64,000 nucleotides of DNA from Thinopyrum elongatum. Its lineage: Eukaryota > Streptophyta > Magnoliopsida > Poales > Poaceae. A program made the position numbers and the translations under genes. This document shows positions 22,394 through 33,446 of the stretch, piece by piece. Location of the stretch: positions 191,877,700 to 191,941,699 of the forward strand of contig CM022303.1 of NCBI GenBank assembly GCA_011799875.1, written 5' to 3'. The notes under the pieces are model-generated. The model was not told the DNA's origin, ran no database searches, and saw only the letters and a program-made list of their open reading frames with translations. Position 1 is the first letter of the stretch. Each line of letters opens with the position of its first letter.

Positions 22394-23064
22394 ATGACCC
22401 ACATGAGTTCTGGGTCGAGAGATTACTACCAAGAAGAGGCGAGCATGGAAGCGGAAGAACGAGAGATGTCCCGCCTCACCGCGAAAGCAGCCGACATGTC
22501 CCGCCGCGTGGTCGTAGCAGACAGAGGTCTCGTCGCGCCATCGAAGCAGCACAGAGGTCCCGCCGTGTCGTCGATGCAGTAGACTGGTCCGGCCGCACCG
22601 CGAAAGTAGCAGAGATGTCCCGCCATGCTGTGAATGCAGCAGAGATATCCTCCCACGCCGCGGAGGCCTAGGAAAATGTCTCGCGAGCAGGCGAGGACTC
22701 TCACAGGCGCATGCGCGCTATGCTCGATGACCTGATGGGTCGGATCTCTGACTGGATGAAGCTGCAGGACGAGATGGATGCCTTATTTGAAAATGCTACC
22801 AGCGTCATCCGGGGACTAGGGAAGGACAAGGTTAAGCTCCGCACCGAGTGCAACCTGCTGAGGGCGAAGATCGCCGGAACTACGAAGCAGCACGAGGAGA
22901 CCACTACCTTGTTGAAGAGGACCGGCGTCATCGTCAAGAAACTTATGGACGAGAATGCCATGCTCCGCATCGAGCGCCAAAGGCTGGTGGAGGAATCCGT
23001 GGATGCTCTCAAGTAGCATCTTGAGGACACGAAAGAGCTCATCGCTGCTCACCGCGAGAACTAG
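22394..23064 (+). pseudogene. Coiled-coil protein with internal 30-33-bp repeats, broken
   Basis: Translation from ATG 22394 gives M-T-H-M-S-S-G-S-R-D-Y-Y-Q-E-E-A, then repeated units of about 10-11 residues (x-M-S-R-x-A/V-V-N/V-A-A-E) encoded by a minisatellite at 22460-22680. Frame is lost within the repeats near 22520 and stops occur there. A second open block, 22711-23016, encodes a clear amphipathic helix region (D-E-M-D-A-L-F-E-N-A, then L-L-R-A-K-I, then M-L-R-I-E-R-Q-R-L-V-E-E), ends at TAG 23014, and then reads on to a natural-looking end at TAG 23062. I infer one coiled-coil gene disabled by repeat-length changes and a nonsense mutation. Family unknown. Confidence 0.55.
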
Positions 23065-23659
23065 TCTCCGCGGCCTGCAGCAACGCATCAAGAAAGTAGA
23101 GATCAGCGAGCCAGATCATTGTCTGCATCTTCCTTCTTCTTTTGCCCTTGTGTATTTCGGGCGTTGCCGCATGTGGCTTTTTTAATTATCTTCCTAAATA
23201 TGTAAGACAATTATTATCCACTATCATCGTCCTTATATTCATCAGTCTTGCTATACGTCGCAGTCGATGCTATATAGGTCCGTTGGATCTTACATCAAGA
23301 TTCGTGCAAAACTTTCTTTTCAGATTTTCTTTTTTCTCTCTTAAATCTCAGTCGAGTGAGACATAGCCACGCCATTAAACAGGGGCTCGGGCGCCATTAA
23401 TGGAGACGTTGGGAGAGAGGTGGGCGGCGGATAGAGGTCAAAGGGATCTCCTCCTGATGAGCACGCGCAGGGGTCTGATCGCACGCCTCCCGTACTCAAA
23501 TAGCTACCCCACACGACACCTCCTAGCCAATAAAAAAGGGACGCATGGCGGCACGTAAATGGTAAGTAGAACGCCCACGGTTTCAATAATACTTGTGTTT
23601 CCGATTGTAATGTGACAGCACTTGTTCCAAAATGACTTTGTTGATTATTAATGTGTGCG
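23065..23659. other. 3' flank of the coiled-coil gene, no gene recognised
   Basis: Likely 3' UTR to about 23300 (T-rich), then about 350 bp of mixed composition leading into the tandem array. No convincing ORF. Confidence 0.4.
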
Positions 23660-25436
23660 CCTTCGCAAATCGGACAAAAAATTTACCACAACATGTTGGT
23701 GCCATGTCATGACACCATGCCAAGTCTCATGATTTTCAGCAGAGTTTTGGATTTACAGGAATTTTAAAACCAAGTTTCTCGATGTTTCCGGCCGAGCCAA
23801 GACGACCAGATGTTTGAATTCCATTCCCATTTCTTGCATGGGACCTAGAAATTCGCCCAAGTACACATAAATGATTTTTCAACTAACTTTGGCGCACTGG
23901 AGCATGTGCTTGTAGTTCAAATTTGAATTATGTGCATTAAATGCCTGGAAATTCAATTAATGTATAAAAAAGGCCAAATGAACCGGGAATAATTCCAAAA
24001 TTTAGCATGAAACTCCTATTGGTCTAAGCTGTCTGTGTAAAAAAATCAAGGCGGGAGAAGGCAGTGTATGTCGTTTCGCACACGAAGGTGACACATTCCC
24101 TCTCGGAACCACGAGCCTTCTTGAGAGAAGCTCCAATTTGCAAGAAGCTTATACCAAAGCTTGTCCCAATTCAGCCACAAAATTTACCACAGCATGTTGG
24201 TGCCATGTCATGACACCATGCCAAGTTTCATGATTTTCATGCGGGTTTTGGATTTACAGGAATTAAAAAACCAAGTTTCTCAATATTTCTGGCCGAGCCA
24301 CGATGCCCAGATGTTTGAATTTCATTCTCATTTCTTGCATGGGACCTAGAATTTCACCCAAGGACACATATGTGATTTTTCAACCAACTTTGGTGCACTC
24401 AAGCATGTGCTTGTAGTTCAAATTTGAATTTTGCACATTAAATGCCCAAAAACTCAATTAATGTATAAAAAAGGCCAAACGAATCCGGAATAATTCCAAA
24501 TTTTAACACGGCACTCATATAGTTCTAAGTTGCCTCTGTAAAAAATCAAGGGGGGAGGCAACGTATATCGTTTCGCACACAAAGGTAACACGTTCCCTCT
24601 CGGAACCACGAGTCTTCTTGAGAGAAGCTCCGGTTTGCAAGAAGCTTATACCAAAACTTGTCCTAATTCGGCCAACTTTTTTACCACAGCATGTTTGTGC
24701 CATGAAATGACACCATGCCAAGTTTCATGATTTTCAGGTGAGTTTTGAATTTACAGGAATTTAAAAAACCAAGTTTCTCAATGTTACCAGTCGAGCCACG
24801 ACGCCCAGATATTTGAATTTCATTCCCATTTCTTGCATGGGACCTAGAAATTCACCCAGGGACAAACATATGATTTTTCAACCAACCTTGGTGCACTGGA
24901 GCATGTGCTTGTAGTTCAAATTTGAATTATTCACATTAAATGCCCAGAAACTCAATTAATGCATAAAAAGGGCCAAACGAACCCGGAATAATTCCAAATT
25001 TTAACACGACACTCATATAGTTCTATGTTTGCTCTATAAAAAATCAAGAGGGGGCAGCGTATGTCGTTTCGCAAACAAAGGTGACACGTTCCCTCTCGAA
25101 ACCACACGCCTTCTTGAGAGAAGCTCCAATTTGCAAGAAGTTTATACCAAAACTTGTCCCAATTCGGCTAATTTTTTTACCATAACATGTTGGTGCCATG
25201 AAATGACACCATGCCAAGTTTCATGATTTTCAGGCGAGTTTGGGATTTACAGGAATTTAAAAACCAAGTTTCTCAATGTTTCCGGCCGAGCCACGACGCC
25301 TAGATGTTTGAATTTCATTCCCATTCTTGCATGGGACCTATAAATTCACCCAAAGACACATATGTGATTTTTCAACAAATTTTCGTGCACTGGAGCATGT
25401 GCTTGTAGTTCAAATTTGAATTATGTACATTAAATG
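23660..25436. repeat. ~498-bp tandem array in CACTA B (four copies)
   Basis: The marker TTCAAATTTGAAT recurs at 23916, 24417, 24915 and 25409 (spacings 501, 498, 494). Other shared blocks are CATGTTGGTGCCATG, TCTCGGAACCACGAGCC and GGAATAATTCCAAA. The reverse complement matches the 505-bp units at 3731-5998. The fourth copy is interrupted at 25436 by the solo LTR and resumes at 29597-29680. Confidence 0.9.
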
Positions 25437-28400
25437 TGTGACGACCCCGGCTTAATCGTGCACTAACCATACACGCAAATGCACACGATCAAGCCTAAGG
25501 ACTCACTTGAAGATATCACAACACAACTCTAAAACATAAATAAAGTCATACAAGCTTTATATTACAAGCCAGGGCCTCGAGGGCTCGAATACATAGCTCG
25601 ATGGCATACAAGCGTCAGCGGAAGCATCAGATATCTGGGTACAGATATATTACAGAAATAGAGATAAGCCTTTAGAAAGGCAGGACAAAATAAAATACTA
25701 CGATCGAAAGGCGTAGGCCTCCTGCCTAGGACCCTCTGAATCCTACTCCTGGTCGTCAGTCGGCTCCTCGTAGTAGTACTCGCCGGGAGGGTAGTAGTAG
25801 TAGTCGTAGTCATCGACGGGGGCAGCTACCTCAGGGGCTCCATCATCTGGCGGCGACATATGGATATGGGGAGAAAAAGAAAGTAAAGCAAACGTGAGTA
25901 CTCATCCGAAGTACTCAGCAAGCACGGATCTACACTACATATGCAACATTTTCAAAGAAGGGCTGTATATGTGGACTGGGCTGCAGAAATGCCAGAATAG
26001 AGGGGAGAGCCTAGTCCTATCGAAGACTAGCATCTTCAGCATCTTCATCAGTCTTGCAACATAAGAAGAGTGCAGAATAACATAATGTAAAGTATAGTAG
26101 TGTCGTCAACCTCGGCCAGAGATCCTTTCTCGACTCCCTGCGCGAAAGCAATCCCAGAGCCATACTATCCATTTCATCTCAAGTCACCAGTTCTAGTTGT
26201 ACCGATCGGGATACAACTCCGAGTGTCCATTACCGTAGGACAGGCTATCGATAGATGTTTTCTTCCCTGCAGGGGTGCACCAACTTACCCACCACGCTCG
26301 CTTAACTCCGGCTGGACACACTTTTCTGGGTCATGCCCGGCCTCGGCTAAGCAACACGCCGCAACCCGACCAAATACTTAACAGAGAGGTCAGCACGCCG
26401 GACTAACCTATGCCCCCAGGGGTCTTGGGCCTTCACCCCAGGAACTCCTGCGCGTTGCGTGGGCGGCCGGAAGTAGACCTAGCAACCCCTTAATACAAGC
26501 GCGGTTGCGTAACCAGTCCAATCCAGCGCGCGCCGCTCAGTCACTGACGTCTATTAAGCTTCGGCTGAAGTATACGACGCAGAACGCCCATACTATGCCC
26601 ACGTGATGGTTAGTGCTATCAGGCCAGAGGCCCCTCGGATCAAATATCCAAACCGTTAGTGGATTAGGAGCGCGCGGTAACGAGCAGAGACTCACGATCG
26701 ATGTGACCCCGTCGCCCCGTCTCGAGGACTTCCGGCAAAGGCTAAAAATGCCTGGCCACGCCTCGTAGTTATCTCGCGGGCACCTCTCAGGTCAACCCGA
26801 CTCCACATCACTCCGCATTCATGCTCGCGCAGGTACCCCTCAGGGCCGACCCGTCTTTAGTAACATGGTTCAGTGTAAGTCATAGTAACAACAATAACCG
26901 TGTGTCTAACACCAATGGAACCCTGAGGAATCACCCTCGATGGAATTCCACATGATGTTATCGTCAAGGTGAACGAAGGAGGAATCACCCTAGAGGTCCA
27001 CACTTGAGGTGTTGCACGACAGCGTCGGTATCGGGGGTGGTGTAGGAGGAATCACCCTCACTTACCACGACCGAATAACTAACCTACAAGGTTACCATCA
27101 AAAGTGCTAACGAGGTATCACCCTCGGCACTCGATAGCAACCCAGTAGTGTCGAGCAATCTAAGGGGGAAGTGACGTGCGGTGCTAGGGTCTGATCTTCG
27201 ATCCCGTTGCTCGGGTCTTCTGAGAGTCCAGCGGGGCAGTCGGGACAAGTGGGTCTCTGATAGGGCCCTATCCATCCTATACTAAACAGTTTAGGATAGC
27301 AGGCAGGTATCAATAGTAGGCTACAATAAACAGGCTATGGAACAGAAGTAGGATAACGGTAGCAACAGTATCTTCTAATGCAAGCATAAGAGGGAAAAGA
27401 GTGGGCGATATCGGAATGCTCAAAAGGGGGTGCTTTCCTGTCTGCTCGACGGCAAGGGCAAGGTCGTCAACTGCGTCGTCGGGCTCCTGAGCAGCGTCGG
27501 CCTCGGGAGCTACATCGACGTTGGGGTCTACCGAGAGAAGAAGGGGAAGAAATATATAAATACACAGCTAACGTTGCAATACAGACATGCTATGCTAAGA
27601 TGCAGTGCAGGGTTGCCTGAAGTATGTCTAAGTCATTTTTAGTTATTATAGGATTAGCGCGGGATTTCTTAATCGGAGTGTGTGCACTATTCATATACCG
27701 GAATCGGGCTCGGAGTTACGAGTTCTCCTATGTAGGGGGTTCCGACAAAGGAACAGACGACACGATCAGATTCGTCTCGTCGTTCTGAGCAAGTTTCATG
27801 TTTTAAATTTTTCAATCCGAGCTACGGTTTAAAAGTTATTAATTTCCGAAGATTTAATCAATTTTCTGGAATTATTTTTATTAACAGAAATGTGTTATGA
27901 CGTCAGCATGACTAGGTGATGATGTCAGCAGTCAACAGCGGCTGACCAGAGTCAAACCTGACATGTGGGTCCAGTGGGACCCAAATGTCAGTCTCTGTTA
28001 AGACTAACAGTGGATTAATCTAACTAATAGGGTTAATTAGAGGAGTGGGCCCAGCCTGTCAATGAGTGATTATATTAATCTAATTAGTTTTTAGTTATTA
28101 AAATGTTTTAATTAATCTAATTAGTAGAGGGGCCCACTTGTCATACACTGCGGTGAACAGTAATTAGTGTTGACCCAGTCAACGAAGTCAAACGCGTCGT
28201 GGGGCTCATCGGTCAGTGTCTCTGGGCAGGCCCCACCACTTGCCACGTCGGAGTGGCACCGGAGAGAGCTCCGGCGAGCCTCCCGCGGCGGCGAACTCGC
28301 CGGAGGAGCTCGGATCTTCGCCACAGTGGGCCGTTTTGCGTGATTTTTGCTGCGTTCGAACGGTTGCACGACGCTGCATCGAGCTGAGCCAAAACGAGGG

Positions 28401-29596
28401 CTCGGGGGCGACCAAAAGTGGCCGGACGGCGAGGTTTGGTGGAGGCCAGAATCCGGCGAACTCGCAAATGGTGAGGCAGTGAGAAAAACGAGCGGCGCTG
28501 GGCTCGTATGGCGTCTACGCGAGGTCGCGGACTCGGTGAGGAGCTTGGTAGGCCATGGCGGCGACGGTGCAGTAGCTAGCTAGCTAGGAGCTATGCGAGC
28601 GCCTAGGGAAAGGAGAGGAGGTGCGGGTGCTCACCGAGCAGCGCACGGAGGCCCTTGGGAGCTTAGTAGCGCAGGAGGTCGCCGGAGACGACGAAGATCG
28701 CCGGAGGCAGAGAAGAAATGGGAGCGGCTCGATCCACTGCCTCCGGTGCTCCTCGGCTCGAATGGAAGACGCCAGGCGACGGAGAGGAGCGGGGTAGAGC
28801 TCGCTGACTCGTCGGCTTGGCGAAGAGTGGCCGGTGGCCGCGGCAACGACGAGTGACGGCGGCGATGGCGCTCGGAGATGGATCTGATGGGAGAGAGGAG
28901 AAGGGGCGGAGCGAGGGAGAGAAGGGAGAATGATGGGGAGGAGGCCAAGGGGGAGGAACGGCTTCGGCCTTATCTCCCTCGCCTGTCGGTGGCTGCCGCC
29001 GTGTCGGCGTCTCGCCAGCGCGCGCGCGCAGCCACGGCGGTGCCGACACGATGATGGAGAGAGGGGGAATGGGCCACGTGGGCCGGAGCAGGGGCACTAT
29101 GCACTTAGGCCCAGTGCACAGTGCCTCGTTTTATTTTTCTGTTTCTGTTTTCTATTTTTTTTTATTTCTTTTCTGTTTTGAAATAGTTAGGCCACTTGTG
29201 CTCTTTTATGGAATTTGGGACTTGGACCAAATATTACATTGTGATATTACCTTTCACCAAAAATTGGTTTGGGCAAGTTTGGATTATATTTGAATTTGAA
29301 ATAAATTTAATTAGCTTAAATAATTCTGTTTTGGTGCTGTTTCATGTGGTTTGAGTCATTTAACCAATCCAAGTATCATTGGTTATATTTTTATGAGTGC
29401 TTCTGGAATATTTGCTATTTAGTGAACATTTTTCCAAAGGTGTTTGAGCAAATTTATTTTGCACTTTTGAATTTGAGTTGATTTTCAGAATGGAGTTTGA
29501 ATTGTTTTGACTAACCACTATGACTAAGCACTGCAAATGTTATGACTTGGCATTATTAGCAGTTGATCACAGTGGATATTACACAGGGGTGTTACA
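25437..29596 (-). mobile_element. 4160-bp solo LTR with AAATG target duplication
   Basis: The plus strand starts TGTGACGACCCCGG and ends GGGGTGTTACA. Both flanks are AAATG (25432-25436 and 29597-29601), and the repeat unit reads on across the gap. No direct repeat, primer site or gag-pol is inside, so it is a solo LTR rather than a full element. On the minus strand it reads TGTAACACCCC...GGGGTCGTCACA, the commoner sense of such Triticeae LTRs. The size recalls the 4-5-kb LTRs of LARD/Sukkula-type elements, but I cannot confirm the family. Many GC-rich overlapping ORFs at 28200-29100 are not supported as genes. Confidence 0.85.
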
Positions 29597-29680
29597 AAAT
29601 GCCTAGAAACTCAATTAATGCATAAAAATGCCAAACGAATCCGGAATAATACCAAATTTTAACACGACACTCATATAGTT
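29597..29680. repeat. Remainder of the interrupted ~498-bp repeat unit
   Basis: Continues the fourth array copy after the solo LTR: AAATGCCTAGAAACTCAATT through TCATATAGTT. Confidence 0.85.
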
Positions 29681-29814
29681 GCATTCACTGTAGATAAATG
29701 TCCTAGCAATTCAAACACCATCCTTTCCCTCCGTAACACCATTTGTCTTTCAAAACAGAATGAAAAAATCAGATATACCACAAACAGTTTACTAGCAAGA
29801 ATCGTGTGGGATGC

Positions 29815-29826
29815 GATATAAAATAT
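29815..29826 (+). promoter_or_regulatory. Putative TATA box of the B3-domain gene
   Basis: GCGATATAAAATATC precedes a C-rich leader. The leader contains three copies of a 35-bp unit (about 30050-30155, CCTCCTCGCCGGCGACCCTT core) and a possible 5' UTR intron (donor CAG|GTAATCC at 30176, acceptor GCATGCAG near 30312). Confidence 0.45.
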
Positions 29827-30381
29827 CTTGGCGCACCGTCTTGTCTGGCTTATGCAGGAAGCTTCATCATCTACAGTCCACCGCCCGCGCTTGAACCACA
29901 CTTGCGCGCCAGTTTCTCGCGGCACCGAGCGAAATTTTTCTGCCACCACGGAAATATCTATCTCCCCGCCCCCACCCCACCAAAAGCCACATTTACACTG
30001 TTCCTCCTTGCTTTCCAAGTTCAAACCTTCACTGCCGCTTACTGGCAGCGCCGCCTCCTCGCCGGCGACCCTTCTTCTTGCAGCACCGCCTCCTCGCCGG
30101 CGACCCTTCTTCTTGCTGCGCCGCCTCCTCGCCGGCGACCCTTCTTCTTGCTGCGCGGCCTCATCGGTATGGTCAGGTAATCCACACCCCACCCACACCA
30201 TCCTCCTCCTTCCCCGTCCCACATGCCCCGGCCGACGGCGCGACACCTTTCGCCGAAATCATTGGCCCCGTCCTCCAATTAAGCGCCGCCCACAGCCATT
30301 TTGCATGCAGTATAGCGTGGAGCTCAGTAGCATCTGGCAGCGGAGAAGCAAATCGCGGCCGCACGCGCGAACGAGGTCGCT

Positions 30382-31547
30382 ATGGCTGCTATGCGTGCCG
30401 ACCGCCAGATCTTGGAGGAGCACCTCATCTTCGAGGCCACCGTCGACACCGCCACGCGGTTGTCTACTTTAAAATACAGTTCGTGCTGTTTTCTGGAGGC
30501 CACCGCCAGTGTCTTCTAGTGATTTGTCCTCTGTAATGTTAATATGCAATCTGATATTCTGAAATGTAATGTTCAGTTAACAGTTTGGTCCAACAATTGC
30601 TACATTTTGTAGTACTGTTCTCAAGCATTCTTGGTTTCGTTAACTGTCTTATCTTCTAGTATATGTTCTATTCTGCAATGTCGTGCTCAGTTAACTATTT
30701 TGATTCATTTGGTCTGCTATCCAGTTAACTGTTTGGTTCAATTATGCAATTTGATTTTCATTTGTTGTCGGTACAATTTTGTATTGTTATGCATGTGAGA
30801 AATAAATCGAATTTGGCTGTACTCAATACATATTCTACTGATAGTATGGCAACTCTCAGTTAACCTGATCAAGATCTTCCTTATATGTGTTGCAGGGAAC
30901 TAATGGGAGACACTGCGGTTTACCATCGAGGTTTGCTCATGCATGATCCTTTCGCTAATAGCACATTATTGTGCAGTTGCAGGAATCATTCTAATATTTA
31001 GGTTTCTTACAATTTGTTCTTGCACATGTAGGTCATGCTGTCAGAGGCTTAGACCCACTGTTCGACTCATTTTGCATATGGGGAAATGAGATGTCCATGA
31101 ATATCAGTCAAGTCAAGAAACTCAGAAAGATTGTTAGGATAAAGAAACTTGCGATGAATAACAGCAAGATCTTTGTTTGCACAATGAAGAAGACATCAGT
31201 CAACTATAGGATGGTACTAACTCTTTTATCTTATTTTTACCCCTTGCACCATTTCAAAATTTATAACAGCGATTTATGCATATCTTTGTTTTCAATACTT
31301 TTCAAAGCAGTTCACCGATGATTACCTCTCAAACCACCTGCATGGTCAAGAGGCCAGGAAGGTATTCATTCAACACCCACGGTACAATATTGAAATCTCC
31401 CTGAATAGGACGAAGGTTGGGCGGGCAATTATCCATAGCCACTGGCCTAAAGTTGCAAGGACATTCAACATCACTGAAGACTCAATATTCGCCTTCCGCT
31501 TCTACAGTTTCCCAGATGAGATTCATCTGTCTATTTACCGTGTATGA
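30382..31547 (+). CDS. Small B3 DNA-binding-domain protein, four exons, carried by CACTA B
   Basis: Exons 30382-30458, 30896-30930, 31032-31213 and 31311-31547 sum to 531 nt (176 aa plus stop) with matching phases and GT...AG introns. The product starts M-A-A-M-R-A-D-R-Q-I-L-E-E-H. Its second half looks like a plant B3 domain: F-T-D-D-Y-L, then V-F-I-Q-H-P-R-Y-N-I-E-I-S-L, G-R-A-I-I-H-S-H-W, then D-S-I-F-A-F-R-F and L-S-I-Y. B3 domains bind DNA in ARF, ABI3/VP1 and REM factors. The frame is intact, unlike most genes here. It may be a captured host gene fragment or a long-standing accessory gene of this family. Expression cannot be judged from sequence. Confidence 0.65.
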
Positions 31548-31789
31548 TGCTACTTTTCCAAACGTTTTCAATGTTGCATGTGAAACTTGGTGCTATTGTG
31601 TATTGGCGGGGCTAGCGATATCCCTCTTTGGTTTAACTAAGTGCTGAAGCTATCTGATGTAATTCAACTATGAAATCCTGGTTGCCGTTATACGGGTATG
31701 AAATATATGGTGTGTTCTATAAGAAATGTCAATTTAATTACTAAATGGATTATCAAATAATAGGCTAATTACCCTGCTTATTGGGGTTT
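31548..31789. other. 3' flank of the B3-domain gene
   Basis: AT-rich, probably 3' UTR and flank. No separate gene. Confidence 0.4.
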
Positions 31790-32225
31790 TCTATTGCAGA
31801 CGGTTACTCAGACAACACCGTGGGCGATGAACTCAAAGAACCCACACGGTTTCTAGAAAATAGGCGCGTTGGATCAACTAACAATCACACGCGGCTTCCA
31901 GTAGAGAACTGTTTGCGTTAGGCCACCTTGCATAAACGTTTCCACACAAAAAACTGTGTGTGATATACATACAAACGGAAACGTTTTTCTGGGATTCACT
32001 GTGTGGGATGTACATACAAATGGAAACGATTGGGCTTCGATGCCTCGCCCGATCGCACACGAGCTCATTTTGCCCCCGCCTGTGTGGCCAAAGGGTCTAT
32101 CCCTGACGGTTTCTGGGTCATGTGGGAAGGACCCCCCTATCGCACACACTCACTAGGCGACGGTTTAAAACTCCGTCGCGGAAAGGGGGTAAAAACCGTT
32201 TGTATAGCACGTCTCTGCACCAGTG
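31790..32225. repeat. Right subterminal region and terminus of CACTA B
   Basis: Holds repeated ACTGTGTGTGATATACATAC and CAAACGGAAACGTTT-like blocks and ends GTCTCTGCACCAGTG (32211-32225), read as CACTGGTGCAGAGAC on the other strand. TCA follows. Confidence 0.75.
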
Positions 32226-32228
32226 TCA

Positions 32229-32756
32229 CCATCTTTGGGCCTAAGGGAATGCATTGTGGATTAGTTATTAGATGATGGGTTGCTAGAGTGACAGAAACTT
32301 AAACCCTAGTTTATGTGCTACTTCGTAAGGGACTGATTTGGATCCATATGTTTAATGTTATGATTAGATTTTATCTTAATACTTTTCTCATAGTTGCGGA
32401 TGCTTGCGAGGGGGTTAATCATAGGTGGGAGGTTTGTTCAAGTAAGAACAGCATCCAAGCACCGGTCCACCCACATATCAAATTAGCAAAGTAGCGAACG
32501 TGAATCAAACCAACATGATGAAAGTGACTATATGAAATTCCCGTGTGCCCTCAAGAATACTTTGCTTATTATAAGAGACCGTTTTGGCCTGTCCTTTGCT
32601 ACAAAAAGGATTGGGCTACCTTGCTGCACTTTATTTACCGTTACCGTTACTTGTACGTTACAAATTACCTTGCTATCAAACTACCTGTTACCGACAATTT
32701 CAGTGCTTGCAGAAATTATCTTACTAAAAACCACTTATCATTTCCTTCTGCTCCTG
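32229..32756 (+). repeat. 3' LTR of Athila-type element, second part
   Basis: Continues the LTR broken by CACTA B, from CCATCTTTGGGCC to CCTTCTGCTCCT. The sequence then departs from the usual LTR end, so the last several tens of bases are missing. Confidence 0.75.
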
Positions 32757-33446
32757 TTAACACCGATTTCGGCCAAAAGTAAGATATGGCGCATAGATAT
32801 TATTCAAATAAAATCATTTACATAAAATGATAAAACAAAAAAAAAGTGAATTGCCGAATACACGGATAAAAATACAATGATAAAATAAAAGACCCGAAAA
32901 TAAAAGGGAAGAAAATGAGCCATATCGTCATATAAATTAGAGGACATATGACTTTCGTACACATACGCCATCATCAACTGCGAAATTCCAACGTTGACGC
33001 AAATTCAAAGTTTGATAGACGACACTAATATTGCCAAAATATTATATCATATTTACGAGTTCTGTCACCGCTAAAAATAAATATTGGCACAATAATGTTC
33101 GCATAAAATAATATAACGCGCGACAATGTATAAAGAAAATGTTAAGCCATCATGAATTATCGGTGGAAAAATGCTTTCCCGTGTCTTTAAGATAAATCTG
33201 ACCAAGTGCACTTATACGAAATGGATACGTACATGCATGGGTGCATGTAATGCATGTACGAGATACGTGCATGCATGTGATTATATTAGGCGGCAAGATT
33301 AAGAACTAATGAGTAATTACCCAGCCCATGGCCCATATAGCAACGTCCTCCCCTATGCCTTAGGCATGCATGCATGCATTAAGCACTAATTAAACCAAAG
33401 GCCCATACGTGAGTCCAAGGGAGCGCATGCACGGAAGAAGGGGACC
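32757..33446. other. Unclassified AT-rich stretch
   Basis: No gene or known repeat is recognised. GCATGC/CATGCATG motifs cluster at 33230-33380. Composition differs from the surrounding elements, so it could be older intergenic DNA. Confidence 0.4.

Larger units (their letters stand above)
21474..32225 (+). mobile_element. CACTA element B, gene-carrying, with TCA target duplication
   Basis: Starts CACTACTGGAGG at 21474 and ends CTGCACCAGTG at 32225, flanked by TCA on both sides. Removing it rejoins an LTR whose two halves (20547-21473 and 32229-32756) read on smoothly. The ends match at CACT and only partly beyond, so the TIR is short and imperfect. Contents in order: 83-bp subterminal repeats, coiled-coil gene, tandem array of about 498-bp units, B3-domain gene, right subterminal repeats. 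No transposase was seen, so it is probably mobilised in trans. A 4160-bp solo LTR at 25437-29596 enlarges it to 10,752 bp. Confidence 0.88.

Noticed and set aside
28200..29100. Several ORFs of 80-145 codons on both strands
   Set aside because: They lie in the GC-rich part of a solo LTR, overlap in all frames and have low-complexity composition.
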